Shown here: in pieces, positions 1-8,283 of the stretch
Position numbering within the stretch: position 1 is the first letter of the stretch
Layout of the letters: each line of letters starts with the position of its first letter
Assembly: GCA_046724665.1 (NCBI GenBank)
Contig: JBKOWZ010000119.1
Location: 1 to 14,104, forward strand
DNA from: Actinocrinis sp046724665
GTDB lineage: Bacteria; Actinomycetota; Actinomycetes; Streptomycetales; Catenulisporaceae
Length of the DNA: 14,104 nt
Direction of reading: 5' to 3'
The notes under the pieces: model-generated
Told to the model about the DNA's origin: nothing
What the model saw: only the letters and a program-made list of their open reading frames with translations
Databases searched by the model: none
Position numbers and translations under genes: made by a program

Positions 1-99
1 CCCCTAAGCCGGGGGTGGTGGCGCGGCCGGTTTAGGAGGTGCCCCACCACCACCGCCTGAGCGCGGTTGCACGAGGAAACAGAGACGGGAACGCGAGTC

Positions 100-1974
100 A
101 TGACACGCCGCAGTGGATCGACGGGCGCGCAGCCGGCGCCGAATCCGAACCCGAATGCGGACACGACCCAGTCCGTCCCCGGATACCGGGATCTGGCGCG
201 GATCGGGCACGGCGGATTCAGCGTGGTCTACCGGGCCGTGCAGGAGTCCTTCGAACGCGCGGTCGCCCTCAAGGTGCTCAACGTCGGGCCGGACGAGGAC
301 GCACGCCGCCGCTTCCTGCGCGAGGTCCGGCTGGCCAGCCGGCTGAGCGGGCACCCGCACGTGGTGACCGTGCTGGACACCGGGACGACCGCGTCGGGCA
401 GCCCGTATCTCGCGATGGACCTGTACGACGGCGGCTCGATGAAGGACCGGCTGCGGCGTCAAGGCCCGCTCTCTCCGGCCGAGACCGCCATGGTCGGCGC
501 CAAGATCGCCGACGCGCTGGCCGCGGCGCACTCCCTCGGCGTGGTGCACCGCGACGTGACGCCGAACAACATCCTGATCTCACGGTTCGGTGAACCCGCG
601 CTGGCCGATTTCGGCGTCTCGTGGCTGCTGGACTCGAACGCGTCCGCCTCGGTGCTCGACGTCTTCTCGCCGCAGCACGCGGCGCCGGAGCTGATCACCC
701 GCGGCGTGCCGACCGCGGCCTCCGACGTCTACGCCCTCGGCTCGACGCTCTACCAGCTGCTCACCGGGCGGCCGCCGTTCGGCGCTGAGGGCCGGGACGT
801 GCGCTCGGTCATGTGGCGGGTGGTGAGCGAGCCGCCGCCGCGGCCGCAGTGCCCTGATCTGCCGGAGCTGGCCGACGCGATCGTGCGGGCGATGGCCAAG
901 GAGCCGCAGGCGCGTTTCGCGGACGCCGCCGAGTTCGCCCGCACGCTGCGTGCCCTGATACCGGACGGGACGCCGTCCACGCTTCCGATGCCCGAGATCT
1001 CGCATACCGCGCGGACGGCGCACGCGGCCGACACACCGGCGGCCACCTCGGTCGTCGCGGCCTCCGCGCTCGAGGACGGCGCCGACGCCGATGTGACGCC
1101 GCGAAAGGCCGCCGACCACGACCAGACCGGCTCGTACCGAACCGGTCCGTATCAGGCCGGCTTCGACCAGACCATGCTGCGCCCGGACCGGGCGGATCCC
1201 GAGCACCACGCCAAGCCCGACCGTGGCAGGCACGACGGTGCGGAGCCCGGCCGTGTCCGACGTGCGCGCAAGCCGTTGATCCTCGCCGCGATCCTGGCCC
1301 TCCTCGGCGCCGGGACGTGGGCGGTCGTCGCGCTGACCGGCTCTCCATCAGGGGCGCGCGATACCGCGTCCACGCAGCGCTCGCCGGTCACCGCGGCGGC
1401 TTACGCCGGCCCGACGCTGTCGTCGGCGCACCCGACCGCCAGCGTCACGCCGACCCCGAAGCGCAGCACCGCACCCGCGGCCGTGATCGACACCGCGAAG
1501 CCGACCACCGCGTCGGCCGGCCGGACGGCGGGCGCCGCGCCTACGGACTCGAACACGTCGGGCCCGCTGCTCTCGCTGCCCGGCACCTACCACCGCCTGC
1601 GCAGCGTGCGCAGCGGCACCTGCCTCGTCCAGTCCGGCGGCTCGGCGGCGGCCGCGGCCTGTGCGCCGAGCAAGTCAGAGGGCTGGGAGTACTCGCTGTC
1701 GCTCGCGCGGCTGCTGTCGCCCGGGGACTACGCGCTCGTCAACAAGCAGAGCGGTTCGTGCCTCGCCGCGGGTTCGAACGGGCAGGTCATCGTGCAAACG
1801 TGCGATGGCGGCTCAGCACAGGTGTGGTCTAAGGTCAGCGGGCCGGACTCGAGTGAGGAGTTCCAGAACGTGGGCGACGGAAAGTGCCTTCAGGCATCCA
1901 CGGCCGCTGTCTCGCTCGGCTCCTGCGGCACCGGCGACCGGGCGAACCTGTGGACCGAGGACGGCACCGTGTGA
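100..1974 (+). CDS. Membrane Ser/Thr protein kinase with extracytoplasmic ricin-type beta-trefoil
   Basis: 624 residues. The N-terminal Hanks-type kinase domain (about 29-290) shows a glycine loop GHGGFSVVY (36-44), VALK with K58, HRD at 150-152, DFG at 170-172 and APE at 195-197. The catalytic loop reads HRDVTPNN, so T154 stands where most kinases have lysine; HRDV(S/T)P variants are known in bacteria, so activity is still likely. A charged linker precedes one membrane helix (about 392-415), then a Ser/Thr/Pro-rich stretch. The C-terminus (about 496-624) has three repeats, each with a GxCL start, a second Cys and a Trp (W529, W576, W618), which is a ricin-B-like trefoil with probable disulfides. 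It likely senses an extracellular sugar or wall fragment and phosphorylates cytoplasmic targets; the ligand is unknown. ATG 100 is preferred to TTG 67, which has no nearby Shine-Dalgarno. The response regulator starts 71 bp downstream. Confidence 0.93.
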   Translation: MTRRSGSTGAQPAPNPNPNADTTQSVPGYRDLARIGHGGFSVVYRAVQESFERAVALKVLNVGPDEDARRRFLREVRLASRLSGHPHVVTVLDTGTTASGSPYLAMDLYDGGSMKDRLRRQGPLSPAETAMVGAKIADALAAAHSLGVVHRDVTPNNILISRFGEPALADFGVSWLLDSNASASVLDVFSPQHAAPELITRGVPTAASDVYALGSTLYQLLTGRPPFGAEGRDVRSVMWRVVSEPPPRPQCPDLPELADAIVRAMAKEPQARFADAAEFARTLRALIPDGTPSTLPMPEISHTARTAHAADTPAATSVVAASALEDGADADVTPRKAADHDQTGSYRTGPYQAGFDQTMLRPDRADPEHHAKPDRGRHDGAEPGRVRRARKPLILAAILALLGAGTWAVVALTGSPSGARDTASTQRSPVTAAAYAGPTLSSAHPTASVTPTPKRSTAPAAVIDTAKPTTASAGRTAGAAPTDSNTSGPLLSLPGTYHRLRSVRSGTCLVQSGGSAAAAACAPSKSEGWEYSLSLARLLSPGDYALVNKQSGSCLAAGSNGQVIVQTCDGGSAQVWSKVSGPDSSEEFQNVGDGKCLQASTAAVSLGSCGTGDRANLWTEDGTV

Positions 1975-2045
1975 CCGGTTGAGCAGCGTGGCATTGCAGA
2001 CCGACGGCAAGGGGGGCTGTACGGGAGAAGGGAACGGCGACGTTC

Positions 2046-2750
2046 ATGGTCAAGGTTCTGATCGCCGATGATCAGGTGCTGATCCGCGCCGGGATCGCCG
2101 CGATCCTGCGCGCCGCGCCGGGCTACGAGGTGGTCGGCGAGGCCCGCGACGGTGACGAGGCCGTCACCATGGCGGAGCTGACCGAGCCGGACGTGGTGCT
2201 GATGGACATCCGGATGCCGGAGACCGACGGCATCGCCGCCACTCGGCGGATTCTGGCCTCGGGCCGGGAGAATCCGCCGCGCATCCTCATCCTGACGACG
2301 TTCGACCTCGACGAATACGTCTACAAGGCGCTGCGCGCCGGTGCGAGCGGCTTCGTCCTGAAGGACACCCCGCCCGAACGGCTGCTCGCGGCGCTCAAGG
2401 CCGTCGGGGACGGCGACACACTGTTCTCGCCGACCGTCACACAGCGCCTGGTCCAGGCCTACTTCGCGATCGAGGGCGGCGCCGGCGCGCCGGCGGCCGA
2501 GCGTCCCGCCACGGCCCGCGAGTCGGGCGCGCTGGCCACGCTCACCACCCGGGAGACCGACGTGCTGCGCCTGGTCGCGACCGGCCTGTCGAACGGCGAG
2601 ATAGCCGAGCGGCTCGTCGTCAGCGAAGGCACGGTGAAGACCCACCTGAACCGGTCGATGGCCAAGCTGAACCTCTCAAGCCGCGCTCAGGTGGTCGTGC
2701 TCGCCTACGAATCCGGCCTTGTCGTACCCGGCCGGATGCAGGCCGCTTAG
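2046..2750 (+). CDS. NarL/FixJ-family response regulator (REC + LuxR-type HTH)
   Basis: 234 residues. The receiver domain (1-120) has the acidic pair D8/D9, phosphoacceptor D54 in LMDIRMP, switch residue T84 and K106 in FVLKD. The LuxR/GerE-type HTH lies at about 162-225 (LTTRETDVLRLVATGLSNGEIA, SEGTVKTHL). It is a DNA-binding transcription factor expected to be phosphorylated by a histidine kinase. No histidine kinase is in the window, so it is orphan here or paired elsewhere. The upstream gene is a Ser/Thr kinase 71 bp away, possibly co-transcribed, which makes cross-phosphorylation conceivable but unsupported by sequence. An AAGGGA 12 bases before ATG 2046 serves as the ribosome site. The gene converges on the minus-strand radical SAM gene with only 24 bp between stop codons. 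Its target genes cannot be read from sequence. Confidence 0.94.
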   Translation: MVKVLIADDQVLIRAGIAAILRAAPGYEVVGEARDGDEAVTMAELTEPDVVLMDIRMPETDGIAATRRILASGRENPPRILILTTFDLDEYVYKALRAGASGFVLKDTPPERLLAALKAVGDGDTLFSPTVTQRLVQAYFAIEGGAGAPAAERPATARESGALATLTTRETDVLRLVATGLSNGEIAERLVVSEGTVKTHLNRSMAKLNLSSRAQVVVLAYESGLVVPGRMQAA

Positions 2751-2754
2751 ACAG

Positions 2755-2787
2755 TATGAGCTAATTCATATGAGTTAGACCATATGG
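2755..2787. repeat. AT-rich dyad and 14-bp repeat between convergent genes
   Basis: CTAATTCATATGAGTTAG (2761-2778) is an 18-base near-perfect palindrome with one mismatched pair that would be a G-U wobble in RNA. It includes the stop codon of the minus-strand gene. Overlaid on it is a 14-base periodicity: TATGAG at 2755 and 2769, TATGGA at 2783, and CATATG at 2767 and 2781. It is strikingly AT-rich for this DNA. It may be a weak bidirectional terminator for the two converging genes or a protein-binding site; there is no T-tract. Confidence 0.4.
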
Positions 2788-4940
2788 ACGAGCAGGCTGC
2801 GGTACGCGCGGGCGAACGCCGAATCGGCCGACGCGTCCGCGCCGGGCGGCAGCACCACCTCGCGGCCGTTGGGCAGCACGAGCAGGTTCGTGGCACCGCG
2901 CCGGCCCTGTCCGGGCTCGGCCAGCCACGGCGCCATCGTGGCGCGGGTCGCCCCGGCCTCCTCGCGGTACTGCCGCCGCACCTCGCACTGCATGTCGTCC
3001 AGGCTGGTCAGGTTGTTCGGCTGGCCGAACGAGATGCGCACCTCGGCCGGCACGGCGAGGGTGACCCGCGGCCGTCCGTCCGCCCCCGCCGCGTCGCCGG
3101 CCGGCGGGACGAGCCCGCTGCCGTAACGCGCGAAGTACAGCAGCGAGTGGCTCGAGTCGATGCCGCCGAGGAACGGCCGGGGGAACGGCCCCTTGTTGAT
3201 CCAGGTGCGGGCGACCTCGGGGATCCGCTCGTCCGCCCCGCCGGGCAGATGGCGTATCGCGCGGTCGCGGTCCGCCCACGGCAGGTAGCGGGCGATGTCC
3301 ATCGACGCGGGCGAGGGCAGCAGCTCGACGCCGAACCGCTCGGGCTGCTTGGCCACGATCGAGCCCGGGGTCAGGCCGAAGCGCCCGATCCCGGCCAGGG
3401 TCCACAGCTCCTCGTGCTCGCGCAGGAACTCGTAGGTGGCCAGCGCCTGGTCCACGGTCTCGCTGGGGAAGTCGGTGAACCCCATCATCTGGGCCGCGAT
3501 GCCGTTCCTCGCCAGCTCGCGCAGCACCGCCGGGACGTGCTCGATCGCCACGCCCTTGTCGATGAGGTCGAGGATGCTCTGGGTCGCGGACTCGTAGCCG
3601 AAGGAGACGGCGACGCAGCCGGAGTCCGCCAGCGTGCGGCCCACCGAGCGCTGCGGGAAGGTGCGCTCGAGCCGCAGTTCCGCGCTCCACTTCAGGTCCA
3701 GCGCGGACTCGGCCATCGCGGAGGTCAGCCTGCGCAGATAGCGCGGCGACATGGCGTCCACCGCGAAGTACAGCACCCGGCCGTAGCGCTTGGCCTCGCC
3801 GAGGTCGGCCAGCACCTTGTCCAGCGGACGCTCGCGCGAGGGGGAGGTCGGCCGGTCGTCGTTGAGCCCGTAGTCGCAGAAGGTGCACTTGTTCCAGTAG
3901 CAGCCGCGGGTCGGGCTGTAGAGGATCACCGGCTCCGGCGACCAGTAGCGCGCCCAGTCCCAGACGTCGAACGCCGGAGTGGGCAGGGCGCCGACGTTCT
4001 CGTAGTTGATCCGCTCGTGCGGGGCGGCGACCGCGGACGGGGTCAGCACGCCGGGGATGCCCGCCAGCGGGCTGCCGGTGCGGACCGCGTCGAGCAGCGC
4101 GACGAGCGGCGACTCGCCCTCGCCGGGCACGATCACGTCCGCGTCCCGCATGACCCGCCACACTGCGGCGCGGTCCGCGGTGTACTTGACCACGTCGCAC
4201 ACCTCGGTCCCGCCGAAGACGAGCACGGCCTGCGGGACGTGCCGCCGGATCAGCCGCGCCATCTTCAGGGCGATCGGCAGCTGCGCCGCGTAGTTCACGG
4301 ACAGGCCGACCAGCCGCCACGGCCGCTCGTCGAGCAGCTGCGTGAACTCGGTCTCCAGGTACTCGGCGAACGGACTGGCGATCGCGTCGATCACCTCGGG
4401 ATCGGCCAGGTCCCCGGTGCTGCACAGGTTCGCCCCGGCCTGGAGGCGCAGCGAGAAGGAGTCGAGCAGCCCGGCCGGCATGTCGAGGGAGAACAGCTCG
4501 CACCAGCGGTAGAGCACGGACACGGCGTGCTTGTAGGTCGGCAGGTGGTAGAAGAGCTCGGGGTCGCGCAGCACCGCGATCGCGCCCTGCACCGACTGCG
4601 CCGTCAGCCCCTCCGCGGCGAGCGTCTGCCGATAGCGCAGCTCGTCGCCGCGCGTGCGCACCGCCGCCGAGTCCAGGCGCCGGCGCAGCCGCCGGGCCCG
4701 CTCGAGCAGGCGGGCGCACTGCTGCGGCCGGGCCATGAACTCGAAGGCGTCCAGATTGGCGTCTACGCAGCGCTCACCGCGGTATCCGGCCTCCCGCGCC
4801 GCCGCGACCAGGTAGGGGATCGAGTGGTACGGAGTCGTCGGATCGGTGATCGGCGGGTTGATCAACAGATATGGAAGATCATGGATATCCGAGTCATGCC
4901 CGCGCTGCACTGAAGGCAGAGGCAGAAAGACATCTGTCAT
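2775..4940 (-). CDS. B12-binding-type radical SAM protein with Cx4Cx2C motif
   Basis: 721 residues. The N-terminal part (about 20-290) has a cobalamin-binding-type Rossmann layout: LLINPP (25-30), VGLSVNY (211-217), VLVFGGTE (239-246) and VPGEGES (271-277). The DxHxxG motif is not apparent, as in many B12-dependent radical SAM enzymes. The radical SAM core follows, with RGCYWNKCTFC giving C347, C352 and C355, spaced Cx4Cx2C rather than Cx3Cx2C. Later segments SFGYES and GFTDFPSE fit a radical SAM barrel. The C-terminal ~150 residues are unassigned. Such enzymes typically perform methylation or other radical chemistry on unactivated carbon; the substrate here is unknown. I chose ATG 4940 because TGAGG lies 7 bases upstream; ATG 4952 is the alternative. 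The frame stays open far upstream antisense to the next gene, which is a GC artefact. It is divergent from a second enzyme of the same type. Confidence 0.88.
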   Translation of the reverse strand: MTDVFLPLPSVQRGHDSDIHDLPYLLINPPITDPTTPYHSIPYLVAAAREAGYRGERCVDANLDAFEFMARPQQCARLLERARRLRRRLDSAAVRTRGDELRYRQTLAAEGLTAQSVQGAIAVLRDPELFYHLPTYKHAVSVLYRWCELFSLDMPAGLLDSFSLRLQAGANLCSTGDLADPEVIDAIASPFAEYLETEFTQLLDERPWRLVGLSVNYAAQLPIALKMARLIRRHVPQAVLVFGGTEVCDVVKYTADRAAVWRVMRDADVIVPGEGESPLVALLDAVRTGSPLAGIPGVLTPSAVAAPHERINYENVGALPTPAFDVWDWARYWSPEPVILYSPTRGCYWNKCTFCDYGLNDDRPTSPSRERPLDKVLADLGEAKRYGRVLYFAVDAMSPRYLRRLTSAMAESALDLKWSAELRLERTFPQRSVGRTLADSGCVAVSFGYESATQSILDLIDKGVAIEHVPAVLRELARNGIAAQMMGFTDFPSETVDQALATYEFLREHEELWTLAGIGRFGLTPGSIVAKQPERFGVELLPSPASMDIARYLPWADRDRAIRHLPGGADERIPEVARTWINKGPFPRPFLGGIDSSHSLLYFARYGSGLVPPAGDAAGADGRPRVTLAVPAEVRISFGQPNNLTSLDDMQCEVRRQYREEAGATRATMAPWLAEPGQGRRGATNLLVLPNGREVVLPPGADASADSAFARAYRSLLVHMV

Positions 4941-5024
4941 GCAACGCCTCATGAAGTCTCGGTGAGTCCGGATGGTGTGAGATCCCCAGAGGTATTCGTA
5001 GCACCGGATCCGGGTGGACGACAG
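4941..5024. promoter_or_regulatory. Divergent intergenic region between two B12-type radical SAM genes
   Basis: These 84 bp (117 bp if the rightward gene starts at GTG 5058) must carry promoters for both divergent genes. A perfect 10-bp palindrome CCGGATCCGG lies near 5004-5013. Just to the right, CATATGTT (5033-5040) and CATCAT (5046-5051) could be -10 elements of the rightward gene if it starts at 5058, possibly with little or no leader. No convincing -35/-10 pair can be assigned on either strand. Confidence 0.35.
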
Positions 5025-7013
5025 ATGGCGGGCATATGTTCTGGGCATCATTCGGGCGTGACCGACTTGCTGCTCGTCAACGCGTCCAATTATCCGGCAC
5101 TGCCGGTGTATCCGTATGCGTTCATTCAGGTCTCTGCGATCGCGGCGCGGCACGGCCTGACCGTCAGCCGCCTCGACCTGCTCGGTCACGACCGCGCCGA
5201 CTGGCCGCGGCTGATCGGCGCGGCGGTGGCGCGCTCGCGGCCGCGGTCGGTCGGCCTGCACCTGCGGCAGGCGGATTCGCTGTTCGTCTGGGACTACGTC
5301 GAACGCGCGGCAGGCGGCGCGCCCGCGCCCGGCCGGTACTTCCCGGTCGAGGACACCACGCACGCCGCCGAAATCATCAGAACCCTGACTGACGCGCCAC
5401 TGCTGCTCGGCGGCTTCGGCTTCACCACCCACGCCCGCGCGCTGCTGGGACAGATCGGCCCCGACCTCGGCGTGATCGGCGAGCCCGACCAGCTCTTCGA
5501 GCGCTTCGACGAGGTGCTCGGCGGCGTCGGCCTCGACAAGGTCGCCAACCTCGCGTTCCGCGACGCCGGCGGGTACCGGATCAACCCCCGGGTTCACTTC
5601 GGGCCGGCGGACCGCCCCGAGTACACCGAGGCGCTGCTCGCGGACCTGGTCGCGTTCTACGGCGAGGAGGCGCTCGGCGCCCCGGACGGTCCGTACGTGC
5701 CGGTCGAGATCATGCGCGGCTGCCCCTACCGCTGCTACTTCTGCACCGAGCCCATGGTCAAGGGCAGGCAGCACCGGGTCCGCGACCTGGACACCGTGAT
5801 GGCGGATGTCAGGTTCCTGGCCGACCGCGGGATCGGCCGGGTCTGGCTGGTCTGCTCCGAGATCAACATCGGCGGCAACGAGCTGCTGTTCGAGATGGCG
5901 CGGCGGATGCGGGAGCTGAACCGCGGCCGCGCCCGGCCGGTCTCCTGGTCCTCGTACCTGCTGCCCAATCCGCAGCTCGACCCGGCGCGGATCCGCGGGC
6001 TGCTCGAGTCTCGGTTCGTGCCCGGATGGAACCAGTTCATGTCGTACGACGACCGCAACCTCAAGGCCGCGCGGGTGCCCTACCGCTCCCGGCACGCGGT
6101 CGCGTCCCAGCTGGACTGGGCGCGCGAGGAAGAGCTCTTCAACCGGGAGCACGGGATCGCGGGCCGCGCCCGCAGGCTGGAGATGTTCCTGGGCAACTCG
6201 TACGCGGACGGTGAAACGATCGCCACGACCCTGGCGCGCGCCGCCGAGGCCGGTGTTCCCGACCACTTCGAGAGGGCACTTGTCACCAGGGCGACCCGGG
6301 TCTTCGACCTCGGCGAGGGGCCGATCGGCGAACCCGGCGACCGCGCGTTCTCGATCGCTCCGGGTGGCGTGCTGCCGCAGGTGGACCTGCTCCACCCGAC
6401 GTTCGCCTATCCGCGCCGGATCGCGGACGCCCTCGGCGGCGACGAGGCCGTTGACGAGTTCTTCTCCTACGTCGAAGACACGTTCCTGTCGCTGGCGGCG
6501 CGCGCCCGGCTCGACTGGTGCGCGTTCCTCGCCGACGCGGCGGATCAGGCCACTGTCGAGCGCTGGTGCGTGGAACTCGCGCGCGCCGGCGCCGAGGACG
6601 CCGCGCTGGCCGCTCAAAGCGCCCCGGTGCTGCGCCTGCTCGGCGGCCCGGCCGGCGGCGGGCCGATGCTGCGCAAGATCTTCGAACCCGTGCAGCAGCA
6701 CTCTGCCGCGCTGCGGATGCTGGCCGGGATGCTCGTGGAGGTCCTGGTCCGGATGCGCGCGGCCGAGGTGGCGCAGGTGTTCGAGCTGCTCGGCCTGCCC
6801 GAGTACTGGGACGAGGGCGTCCGGATCCCGGCCTACCGGGTTGGCAGAACCCTGACCGCCCGGTACCGCAGCGCGGACGAACTCCTGCGGGATGTGACCG
6901 CGGCGACCGGATACCCGCCGGGCTCGATTGCGGTGCTCGCGGTGCGGGCATGTCTGTTCGCGAACGATGTTACGTTCGACCCGCGCTATGTGCGGCTCTT
7001 ATACGCTCATTGA
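5025..7013 (+). CDS. B12-binding-type radical SAM protein with Cx3Cx2C motif
   Basis: 662 residues from ATG 5025. An N-terminal cobalamin-binding-type Rossmann domain (about 13-165) shows TDLLLVNASNYP, VGLHLR (76-81), LLLGGFGFT (126-134) and GVIGEPDQLF (149-158). The radical SAM motif RGCPYRCYFC gives C233, C237 and C240. The C-terminal ~250 residues are mostly helical, without a domain I can name. Substrate and reaction are unknown; B12-type radical SAM proteins in peptide loci often C-methylate or rearrange residues. GGTGGA six bases before ATG 5025 supports that start. GTG 5058 begins exactly at the conserved-looking VTDLLLVN and could be a leaderless start; GTG 4962 is less likely. Leucine near the C-terminus is encoded by a rare TTA codon (6999-7001). 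A 187-bp gap separates it from the next gene. Confidence 0.87.
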   Translation: MAGICSGHHSGVTDLLLVNASNYPALPVYPYAFIQVSAIAARHGLTVSRLDLLGHDRADWPRLIGAAVARSRPRSVGLHLRQADSLFVWDYVERAAGGAPAPGRYFPVEDTTHAAEIIRTLTDAPLLLGGFGFTTHARALLGQIGPDLGVIGEPDQLFERFDEVLGGVGLDKVANLAFRDAGGYRINPRVHFGPADRPEYTEALLADLVAFYGEEALGAPDGPYVPVEIMRGCPYRCYFCTEPMVKGRQHRVRDLDTVMADVRFLADRGIGRVWLVCSEINIGGNELLFEMARRMRELNRGRARPVSWSSYLLPNPQLDPARIRGLLESRFVPGWNQFMSYDDRNLKAARVPYRSRHAVASQLDWAREEELFNREHGIAGRARRLEMFLGNSYADGETIATTLARAAEAGVPDHFERALVTRATRVFDLGEGPIGEPGDRAFSIAPGGVLPQVDLLHPTFAYPRRIADALGGDEAVDEFFSYVEDTFLSLAARARLDWCAFLADAADQATVERWCVELARAGAEDAALAAQSAPVLRLLGGPAGGGPMLRKIFEPVQQHSAALRMLAGMLVEVLVRMRAAEVAQVFELLGLPEYWDEGVRIPAYRVGRTLTARYRSADELLRDVTAATGYPPGSIAVLAVRACLFANDVTFDPRYVRLLYAH

Positions 7014-7024
7014 TTCACGAATCA
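7011..7024. promoter_or_regulatory. Inverted repeat at start of the 187-bp intergenic gap
   Basis: TGATTCACGAATCA has perfect 6-base arms around AC and overlaps the stop codon of the preceding gene. It heads the 7014-7200 gap, which must hold the promoter of the downstream operon if that operon is separately transcribed. The half-site TGATTC recurs at 7181. It could be a regulator binding site; it is too short for a convincing terminator. Little else is recognisable in this gap. Confidence 0.25.
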
Positions 7025-7200
7025 GCTTACTGCGGACTCAGAGGCCTTGCGGAGGCATGAACGCGGTGCTACAGAAAGAGCAACGGCACAGAACCTCAGT
7101 TCGGTTCGACAGGGGCCGCGCCAGCTCGACCTCACCGCGATGACGGCCTTTCGCTGCCGGCCGGCGTCCGACGACGGCCGTGATTCAGGGGTGGGTATAC

Positions 7201-8283
7201 GTGCACTTATCTGAGATTGTCGCGCTGCGCACGGTGCCCGCCGCCGCCCTGTGCCTCGGGCTGACCCAGCGCTGCCCGCTGAACTGCCGGCACTGCTCGA
7301 CGAGCTCGACGCTGGGCTCCGCCGACTTCTCCGAGGCGCCCTTCCGCCGGATCGTGGCCGGCTTCACCGAGGACTGCCGTCCCGACCTGGTGGTGATGTC
7401 GGGCGGCGAGGCGCTGCTCAAGGCCGAACTCGTGCGCTGGATCGGCGAGGCCTCGCGGCGCGTCGGCACCAGCACCCAGCTGATGTCGGGGATGTACTTC
7501 GCCCGCGAGCCCAGGATCCCGCCGGCGGTGCGCCGGGCGATCGACGCGGTGGACCACCTCTCCGCCAGCATCGACGTCTTCCACGAGGAGGAGGTGCCGC
7601 GCGCCAACGTGCTGCGGATCCTGCGCGAACTGGCGGACGAGGGCAAGGACCTGAGCATCCACCTGGTCGGCCTGGATGACGACGACCCGTACCTTGCCGA
7701 GGCGATCGCGGACATCCGGGAGCAGCTCGGCGACCGGGTGCCGATCGCGGTGAACCACGTCGGACCGATGGGCCGCGCCGCCGAGTGGTTCGACGCCGCC
7801 GGCCCCGAGCCGCCCTGGCGTCCGGGCCCTGAGCCGTGCATGCTCGCCTCCTGGCCGCTGGTGCGCTACGACGGCGCCGTACTGGCCTGCTGCAAGCAGG
7901 CGGTCATCGACATGCCGGTGGTGCCGCAGCACCTGCTGCTCGGGCACGCCGGGGTGGACAGCTGGGAGACCATCAGGAGCCGCACTCTCGCGCGCGACCT
8001 GCTGCGCGCCATCCGGGTGGTCGGGCCCCGCTCGGTGCGCCCGGAGGCCGCGGGCTCCGCGTGCGGGTACTGCGAGACCTGCTACGGGCTCGGCGCCGAC
8101 CCCGAGGCCGGCCGCAGCGCCGAGCGGCTGATGGCCCGGCCGACGATGGCGTTGGTCGAGCGGACCGCCGCGCGGATGATCCGGGAGGCTGGGCCGGAGC
8201 AGTTCGTCCGCACGTACGCCTCGCCCCGGTTCGCCGACCTGATCGCCATCGGCAGCCAGGCAGCCGGGGGCGGCGATGGCTAG
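7201..8283 (+). CDS. Radical SAM enzyme with SPASM/twitch-like C-terminal cysteines
   Basis: 360 residues. The radical SAM motif RCPLNCRHC gives C25, C29 and C32, followed by the SAM-binding SGGE (67-70) and LSASIDVFHEEE. The C-terminal half carries C213, C230-C231, C288, C291 and C294, arranged C-x7-VRYDG-x4-CC and later CGYCETC. This fits one or two auxiliary iron-sulfur clusters as in SPASM/twitch peptide-modifying enzymes. The likely substrate is the small peptide encoded at 11543. GTG 7201 is chosen because AGGGG lies about 9 bases upstream; GTG 7180 lacks a ribosome site. Codon 3 is a rare TTA (7207-7209), which in streptomycetes would make translation depend on the bldA tRNA. It overlaps the next gene by 8 bases and shares its C-terminal cysteine pattern, so the two are probably paralogues from an old duplication. 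Confidence 0.9.
   Translation: MHLSEIVALRTVPAAALCLGLTQRCPLNCRHCSTSSTLGSADFSEAPFRRIVAGFTEDCRPDLVVMSGGEALLKAELVRWIGEASRRVGTSTQLMSGMYFAREPRIPPAVRRAIDAVDHLSASIDVFHEEEVPRANVLRILRELADEGKDLSIHLVGLDDDDPYLAEAIADIREQLGDRVPIAVNHVGPMGRAAEWFDAAGPEPPWRPGPEPCMLASWPLVRYDGAVLACCKQAVIDMPVVPQHLLLGHAGVDSWETIRSRTLARDLLRAIRVVGPRSVRPEAAGSACGYCETCYGLGADPEAGRSAERLMARPTMALVERTAARMIREAGPEQFVRTYASPRFADLIAIGSQAAGGGDG

Noticed and set aside
11..54. Stem-loop from GGTGGTGG (14-21) and CCACCACC (44-51), with an AGGAGGTG inside the loop
   Set aside because: Could be a terminator of the previous gene or a leader, but it is a simple-sequence match in GC-rich DNA, and the RBS-like string has no suitably spaced start in the kinase frame.
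67..99. TTG 67 as the kinase start
   Set aside because: No Shine-Dalgarno at a workable distance; ATG 100 is in frame and better placed.
2784..4913. 709-codon plus-strand open frame
   Set aside because: Exactly antisense to the minus-strand radical SAM gene, which has clear cofactor motifs; the plus translation shows none.
4953..6701. Upstream in-frame extension of the minus-strand radical SAM gene to a 1308-codon frame
   Set aside because: The extension is antisense to the well-supported plus-strand radical SAM gene, has no recognisable domain and an Arg/Pro/Gly-rich low-complexity translation. It is a high-GC artefact.
7057..7143. 28-codon ORF in the intergenic gap (MNAVLQKEQRHR..., or GTG 7066 in the same frame) as a second precursor or leader peptide
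   Set aside because: GGAGG is one base from the ATG and ten from the GTG, the peptide is basic and unlike the 11543 peptide, and no core-like motif is present. Too weak to annotate.
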